From positions 10,352,154 to 10,416,153 of the forward strand of contig JAQFVV010012395.1 in NCBI GenBank assembly GCA_028023455.1: a stretch of 64,000 bases of DNA, given 5' to 3'. The stretch comes from Epiperipatus broadwayi. Taxonomy: Eukaryota > Onychophora > Udeonychophora > Euonychophora > Peripatidae. Position numbers and translations under genes: made by a program. The notes beneath the pieces were generated by a model. It was not told the DNA's origin. It made no database searches and saw nothing but the letters and a program-made list of their open reading frames with translations. Of this stretch, positions 1 through 64,000 are shown one piece after another; the first letter of the stretch is position 1; each line of letters starts with the position of its first letter.

Positions 1-550
1 TGCTTTCAGTAATATAGCTGAGGAAAAGAATACAATAAATAGTTATAATTAAGCAGAGTTGATTCTATTAAAATGAAATGTTAGATGTGGAAGATATTAA
101 AGGTTTATTTTGCTGATGTCAAATAGACAAACTAAAGAGTCAATAAATGACATACATTGATTTATAAAATCACAGCAAAACTCAAACTTTTTGTTATCTT
201 TCTCTTACCCCCCCCCCCCAATCTGGAAGTAGAATGATCATAATCATTCATGGGTGACCGCTAATGATGAAAAATCATTACTTATATATACAAATGAAAA
301 TTTAAACAAACTGAAAGTGAATATAATGAAAATAATAAAATATGAAACGTGTGCATAAAAAGTAAACATTTATTTGTCTGATATTCTGAGAAGTAAGTTT
401 TCCATGAAAACAGCAAACTTAAAAAATAATAGTAAATTATATTTCATATAAAAAGATAAATGGCTGATGAAGTCTACAAATAATTGGAAAATTTTCATTA
501 TTTAATTATCCCAACAATAATCATAATTTAGAATTACTACAATTTCTAAG

Positions 551-1055
551 ACAATAAAGCCAATTATTTAAGATTTTAATAGATTTATAACTATAGATGA
601 TAACAATCAACAGTTAAGCTATCAATCTTAACGTATAGTCAAGGCAACCTCCTTTAACAATAAAGAGTGGTACCGCCTTTATTTATGATCTGATATATTT
701 ATATAGACACTAAAGATTGTAATTTTATCAAGGAGTGCAAAAAACCTCATTAATCAGGAAAATGATAATAAATAGTCAATTATAACTTCCAGATTCTGAA
801 AGCAGACTAATAAATAGCCATTTATAACTTCCAAATAAAGTATATATTTACTAAGATAATAAAGCCAATTACTCAAGGTTTTAATAAGTTTGTAAATGTA
901 GATGATAATATTCAACCCTTAAATTATCAACAATCTCAACCTACAGTCAAAGCAACTTCCTTTACCAATAAAGGTGGTACAAACTTTACTGTTAAAGGAG
1001 GTTGCCTTTACTATAGGTTGAGATTGTTGATAGCTTAAGCTTTGATTGTTATTAT
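551..1055. repeat. duplicated unit plus hairpin
   Basis: A stretch at about 551-680 reappears diverged at about 859-983, as a direct copy some 308 bases on. Both contain the string caataaa, an ATAGATGATAA-like core, and a CAACC..CTTTA..CAATAAAG..GGTGGTAC-type segment. The second copy is followed by its own reverse complement: about 903-976 pairs with about 990-1055 around a short loop. I see no coding capacity. It may be a small fold-back or MITE relic. Confidence 0.7.
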
Positions 1056-1704
1056 TATTACAATTTCAAACTACTACGTTAATGATACAAGTAGTAAAAT
1101 TTTTCAATTATTTTAAAAATTATTAATCATCAGTTTTCAATATCCATTCATCTTTATACGTGATATAGTTTTTTTTAATAATTTTTTTGAGTTTGCTTGT
1201 ATGGCATATAAAGATAGTAATCAATTTCCAAAACTTATAACTATTTTTCAGGATATATTTAATGATTTTGCCAAGCTAATATTGAAATATCTAGCTTTAA
1301 ATATATAGAACTTTGTATTTCTTTTAATTTGGGTATAAATTATCATATAATCATATACTCCTTTTAAATATGAATTGAGGTAAATTTCAATGATTATTTT
1401 TACAATAAAAATATAAAATGAATACTTTGCAAACACAGTTCTATATTCACTGTGCTTTTAGTAGTAACTTATGTAAATATAAATCAAAAATTATGAATGA
1501 ACTTAATATTTGGTTGTTGTTTTTTTTTATAAATAATACATTTGTAAAATTACACATAAAAAGTATTGGATTAATTCCAAAAATCAATGTATATATTTAA
1601 ATAAAAATAAACAAACAATAACAAAAAAACTAATTTAATGTCATTACAATATTCATTTTTTTTTAAAAAAAGAAGACATTTTTGTTTAAATAAAACAAGT
1701 TTTT

Positions 1705-1710
1705 TTTAAT
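1705..1710 (-). promoter_or_regulatory. possible polyadenylation signal (ATTAAA) of TBC1D23
   Basis: On the minus strand, ATTAAA lies about 165 bases after the TBC1D23 stop codon. I saw no AATAAA on that strand between the stop and about position 1200. The base composition is so AT-rich that the hexamer could be chance. Confidence 0.25.
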
Positions 1711-1874
1711 ATGAAATATAACAGAATTTGGTTAAGTTTAATGTACAATTATCAGATAAATACGCTCAGTTAGCAACATTTGGTATTTGATACTCCAACA
1801 CTGTTCATTCAATTGAAATGTCATCTGTTCAACATTTAAGCAGGTTGAAAAAAGGCAGCACCAGAACACTAATT

Positions 1875-59313
<57,439 letters not shown>

Positions 59314-62300
59314 CTGCAAAAAAAAAAAATTGTAAGGAAATAAAATGTAATCAAATGCCATTGGGAAACAACATTTCAATTAAATTAGAATTATACATAT
59401 TGAGATATATTTTCATTATAAGTAATTAGATGTGACAAACATTGTCTACGGAGCAGAATACAAATGAATACTCTATATAATTATTAAAATAAATATACTA
59501 CCATTACAAATAATTATGAAAAAGTTAATATATCATATAAGCCAGTCTATTATCAAAATTTAAAATAAGTTAGGTAAAAAAAAATATATAATGAATGTAA
59601 CATTTACAAGCATAATTATCCCATTGCATCTCAATATTTGATACAAAGACCTGGCATGGAAATCAAAATTCAGGGATATATAATATTTTTGACACATACA
59701 CACATGAAGTACAAATATTTTTTTATATATTGAAGCAGTCAATCTTAGCCCGAGATTGAGCTTCATGGTTCTATCCACTCACCAATTACAAACCTAAAAT
59801 CAAACCTTATGTCCCATCCTGCTTCTTTAGTTATGTATGTACATTTCATGTATATATTTCTGAGAAGTGCACCTAAAATTTATAAAGTTAGCTTTTCAAT
59901 ATTTTTTTTATTATTAATTTTTTTTCTTCCTATTAAAGTACATAGGTGCGGCTCAGATATATATAATATTACAGGAGCAAACATACTAACAAAATATTAA
60001 TTTTATAAATATTTTATCATACATCGTTTATAAAAAAAAAAATATTTTTTTTTTTTTTATTAAACTGTATATTTCTGAAAACTCCAAGATGGAAGATGCA
60101 ATCGTTAATTGCCTAAAAATAATTAAAAGGGTGGAAATATAATATTGTTTTAGTTTTGGGAAAGAATTTTTAATTAAAGTTTTACTGAAAATAAAAAGGG
60201 GAGTAAGACTAATGGATTGTACTTTTGTTATAAACATTTTTGTCAAATCTATTTCCAATCTGGAAATAGATTTGAATACATTTTCTAACAATGGCATCTC
60301 CAAGAATAATGGACAAAGAAAACATAAGATTTCTGTTAGATTGAAAATTAGGTTTTGGGCTGGAAATTAAAGTTAATAGCATTCCACAAATACCTGAGTG
60401 GGATATAAAATGGGTTGATTTTGAATACTAGAGGAGAGTTATTATTGAAAGAATTGTATTGCTACTAGACTCCATGCTGCTTTCAAGTTTAAAATGATGA
60501 TCGAGTAGAAAGCCAATCACCCTTCCCGACCCTTGTGGGGTCATCTTCCGCTGCCGTGCATGAGCCAGACTTTCAAAATGGACTCTTAGAATTGTGCAAG
60601 GTAACTAAATATTTTAATGCCACTACTTGAAAGTAAATCTAGCCTAACTAATCTCGAACCTTTACTATCAAAATTTCTCCTAATGTATTATTTGACTTTG
60701 TATCTTTCTAAAACGTAAATTGCTCTCAAATAATTTTTATAAATCTAATCCTCTCTCATATGCTCTGACTTTCTTTACCTTTCGTGCAGTCACTTGTTTA
60801 AATGCATTTATTATTTGATTTTATATTTCTGTTTTATTTATCATTAATATGTCAATCTAAAACAACCTGGCGATCTTAGTTTCTAAAAATCCTTTTTGTT
60901 TTTTATTAAATCTCCATGGATTGAGGTTATTAATGTCCCCTCAGAACATAATGTATTATTAATTAATACACTCGCCAGATTGTTTTTATGAGTCAACATT
61001 TTATTTTGTGTTTTTAGTATAAAAATTGTTAGTTGTTTAACTCTAAATAGAATGAAGTAATTCTACCCGGAGTAAATACATCACTTAGGCTAATTAACGC
61101 TGTGAAATATTTTAAAATGTTATTTAATCAATTCTGAAAGGGTGACCTATTATTTGTTTTTTAGATAACTGCTAGTTTTACTTTATTTTCATACTCTTAA
61201 AATATCAAATACTTAAATATTCCAGTTATTATAAAATCCACGAAGGTGGGATTGAATCATTTTAAATAGCAGAGAAGGGAAGGGGATAAATTTAATGTTT
61301 CTTTTACTAAATAAAATCGTATATATATATTATAGTAGCATAGCGTATCATTTGTATAAATTATGGCATTCAAACAAGGGTCATTTATTTTAAAGCAGTA
61401 AATACTATGTCATGTCGTTAGTGACATCGTTCCGTACTGCATTACTGACATTTGGCTATCTTCATGAATATATATGTGCTTCTAATCTGGGGGTTGCGAC
61501 AAGATCGAACCCATGGATTTCTCATTCTGTCCTGTGAATAGTTGAGCTTCCTGGGACCTTCTCCGTAAAAAAGGCCTCTGTGCATCAGTGAATCCAGTAC
61601 GCCTGACCCACTCCATGCCTAATCACATTTCTCTAAGCACTGCCCTAAGAAGGGGGATCTTAGATTTCATTTTTGTCCAGAAGCATGACCCTATTTTGAT
61701 TTCTTCACCATTATGTCAGTACTGACACTTTCTTTGATTGTTATTAACTTTTGCTTCATGACCTAATTTTAGTGCTGTAATATTAAAATTGCACTCTGCT
61801 CAAATATATACATAAATTCTGAATACTATTAGCTAGATTAATTAAATAATGTTATTTTAGTCTTATTATATGATCTCACTATCGTAATTTGTTATTTTTG
61901 TATTTAAGAGTATATGCTTTGGGGAAAATAAAGCATTCTTCTTACCAATGTTAATTAAAAGAATTTTCAATCAATATTTTGTTTCATAACTAAATGTAAT
62001 CTTCAAATGTGTTTCATTTATTTTTCACAACCATAATGGTGTGAACATAGTTTTATTATATATGTAATGAATCCCACAACGCTCCCCGAAATATGTTAGT
62101 CACCACGTTTCAGAACTGTAGATAAAAGCGTTAATAGCAATATTATGTAATCTTTCTAATAAATGATTGGTACCTTAATACCGTACCCACCAAAGATGTA
62201 TGTTCGTGTCTATATACATATATATCATTCAGTAAATAAAAGAGCATATGAGAACCCTTAACGTGAATTCCAATATGTAATTAGCTATTGCTTGGTAGAC

Positions 62301-63317
62301 TGCTCATTCACGCATATCCTAATATGTATAATCAATTTATTATATTATTAAACTCTTTTTATTATCTAACTTATTTGAGTTGTTTGAATTAACTTCTCTC
62401 CACTTTCACACATACAATCATGCATATGCCTATTTTAGTTAAGTTATAATGTAATTAATATATGTCTCATTGTCTTCTCCACTCTGCTAGTGGGCCAAAC
62501 TTAAGAATAAATTCTTGTGTGCCATCATTATTATGTTATTCATTAGGTAATTTGATCTGGGGCTCAGGGAGTAGGTTCGAATCCAGGTTGGTCCCTGACC
62601 TAAATCTTGGGTTTAACTGGGTTTGAAGTACATTCTTTGAGTTCCAGCTCATGTTAGATGAATCAACATGTTTTGACCAGTACAATATGTGGGTGCTGTT
62701 TGTTTTGTGCGTAATATTTATACATTATGGAAATATGTAAGATATAACAGAGAAACAAAAAAAAAAAAAACGTTTTTTTTTATAAAAAAAAAATAAATTT
62801 TTTTTTTTTTTCAAAAATAGTCTTTAAACAATTAATTTATTTATTAAGATATTATGTGATTGAAAAAGATAAATATTTTTTAACTGAATATTGACCAATA
62901 ACAAGTGAGTATTAATAAAAAGAAGTAATTATTTTATAGGGTAACTTTTTAAAAAATAATCACCATCATCAACAAACATTATCCATTAAAAAGAAACAAC
63001 TTATTTTTATATTTATTTATTATTCTGCTTATATTTTTAAAACAAAAATGTTCTCTTATTTTTAGTGATTTATTAAAAATCGGCACTCCAATTTAATACT
63101 AAAAGTTAGTCCTCAGGTACCGAAGAAAAATCGTACAGATTCATGTGATTCCTTCTTACCAATAGCAAAATAACATGCATAATTTTAAAAATTGTAATCT
63201 TGAAATATTTAGGTATCGTGTTTTTCTTATAAACTTTCTTGGACAATTTAAGAAAGATGATAGCATAACTGTTACATTGTTAATAATTGTAAGGAAAGCA
63301 TTATAAAGTTTATAAAA
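59314..63317. other. no gene identified; scattered GC-richer patches
   Basis: Upstream of TBC1D23 exon A. I searched the minus strand for the missing N-terminal TBC exon (an R-G-x-x-W type start) and found none. A GC-richer patch at about 60440-60615 has a 58-codon minus-strand frame with ARQRKMTPQGSGR that I cannot identify. B-box-like strings occur at about 61500-61515 (minus, GGGTTCGATC) and 62573-62584 (plus, AGGTTCGAATCC), so SINE remnants are possible. Confidence 0.4.
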
Positions 63318-64000
63318 ATGAAACCATTTTTTAACAATCCCTTTAATGAGAGAATTTTTACTAATGATTTTACAGATGAAATGTTTCATTTTTATTACAA
63401 TAAATCTGTAGTCATTGGTGAAATTTTATGATATTACTAACCTCTTCTATCAGCAGTATTGTACTGATAGCATTATGTAAAGTTAAAAATTTGTGAACTA
63501 TCTCAAATGTTTGTTGCTAATCTAGCAATGGTTGATCTTCAAAAAGCTCTTTTTCAATATCCATTAGTAATGTTTGAAGTGAGCAATGAACCAATAATAT
63601 CAAAGAACAAAATCCTTTGTAGACTTTAGTATTTTTTTTTCATATCAGGTCAATTCCTTATATATTAATGTTGTTAAGCATCAATCGTTATGTCATGATA
63701 GTAAAATAACAATATTTTAACTCATGGCACACTTTAAAAAATGTTTGTCTGATATTAACTGTTTTTTGGATGCTTAGTTTACTTTTAGCAATGTGTCCTT
63801 TAATTGGTATTGGTCATTTGAGATATTATTTAGAAAAACAGCTCTCTGCTTATTTGGATTTGATGCTTACCCAGTTACTATTGGTGTGGTTGTTTATTTG
63901 ATTCCAGTCATCATTATAGTTTTTTGTAATCAGCAGATTTTGAATATTGTTATATCAAGTGGGAAGCGTCTTGGAAAAGATAAACCTACAAGTGATAAAG
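63318..64000 (+). pseudogene. broken class A (rhodopsin-like) GPCR, runs off the window
   Basis: It starts at an ATG with a plausible extracellular N-terminus (MKPFFNNPFNERIF). TM1 is unreadable. TM2 reads MFVANLAMVDLQKALF, followed by YPLVMF; the first extracellular loop ends ILCRL with the conserved cysteine. After an in-frame stop and a frameshift, TM3 reads FFFISGQFL / LMLLSINRYVMIVK (an NRY in place of DRY). TM4 reads LTVFWMLSLLLAMCPLIGIG with the conserved tryptophan. A further frameshift leads to the second loop cysteine (TALCLFGF) and TM5 (TIGVVVYLIPVIIIVFCN), then a lysine-rich third loop at the window end. The pattern fits opsin-like or related class A receptors, and ligand class cannot be told. 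At least one stop and two frameshifts make it non-functional unless the assembly is wrong. Confidence 0.75.

Larger units (their letters stand above)
1..1874. other. 3' flank of TBC1D23, no gene seen
   Basis: AT-rich DNA beyond the TBC1D23 stop. The 3' UTR presumably occupies the part nearest 1874. I see only a short poly-C run (208-219), the duplicated and inverted repeats at 551-1055, and two chance frames of about 60 codons with no recognisable protein. Confidence 0.6.

Noticed and set aside
59314-64000. Search for the missing 5' coding exon of TBC1D23
   Set aside because: No minus-strand segment with TBC N-terminal motifs and a matching phase was found; probably beyond the window.

Overview
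The window is nuclear DNA from an AT-rich animal, most likely an invertebrate. The evidence is a gene of 13 recognised exons spread over more than 57 kb, with GT-AG introns that are full of transposon debris: RTE-type and other non-LTR retrotransposons, Ty3/Gypsy, piggyBac, Tigger/pogo, tRNA-type SINEs and fold-back elements. The exact lineage cannot be fixed from the sequence alone.

The only clearly functional gene is the orthologue of TBC1D23, on the minus strand. Its stop codon is at 1875-1877. Thirteen exons can be read from 59313 down to 1875. All have proper splice sites, and every intron phase joins its neighbour exactly, giving 589 residues ending in the natural stop. They cover most of the TBC domain, the whole rhodanese domain, the linker and the C-terminal PH-like domain. 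About the first 100 residues are missing, and their exon(s) probably lie beyond 64000. TBC1D23 is known in other animals as a trans-Golgi adaptor that links golgins to the WASH complex on endosome-derived vesicles.

Layout: 1-1874 is the 3' flank of the gene, with small duplications and a hairpin. 2152-10195 (last intron) holds a 2.1 kb transposon with 8 bp target duplications, several inverted repeats and two LINE relics. 10320-12180 holds a Tigger-like relic. 12267-23511 holds a piggyBac relic lying inside a decayed LINE. 26430-33838 holds a fold-back element flanked by duplicated DNA. 33935-39415 holds an inverted array of promoter-like repeats and a Gypsy relic. 39536-45498 and 45603-51148 hold two more copies of the 2 kb transposon family and a 2.2 kb RTE relic. 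52959-56951 holds a SINE dimer and an 860 bp fold-back element. 59314-63300 has no gene I can name. The right edge (63318-64000, plus strand) carries a broken class A (rhodopsin-like) GPCR.

I found no convincing new multi-gene system. The most unusual material is structural: the non-autonomous family with tandem-repeat interiors, the inverted array at 34.3-35.4 kb, and several fold-back elements, some of which share a short core. Most short open reading frames here are chance products of AT-rich DNA, or lie opposite real exons and repeats.
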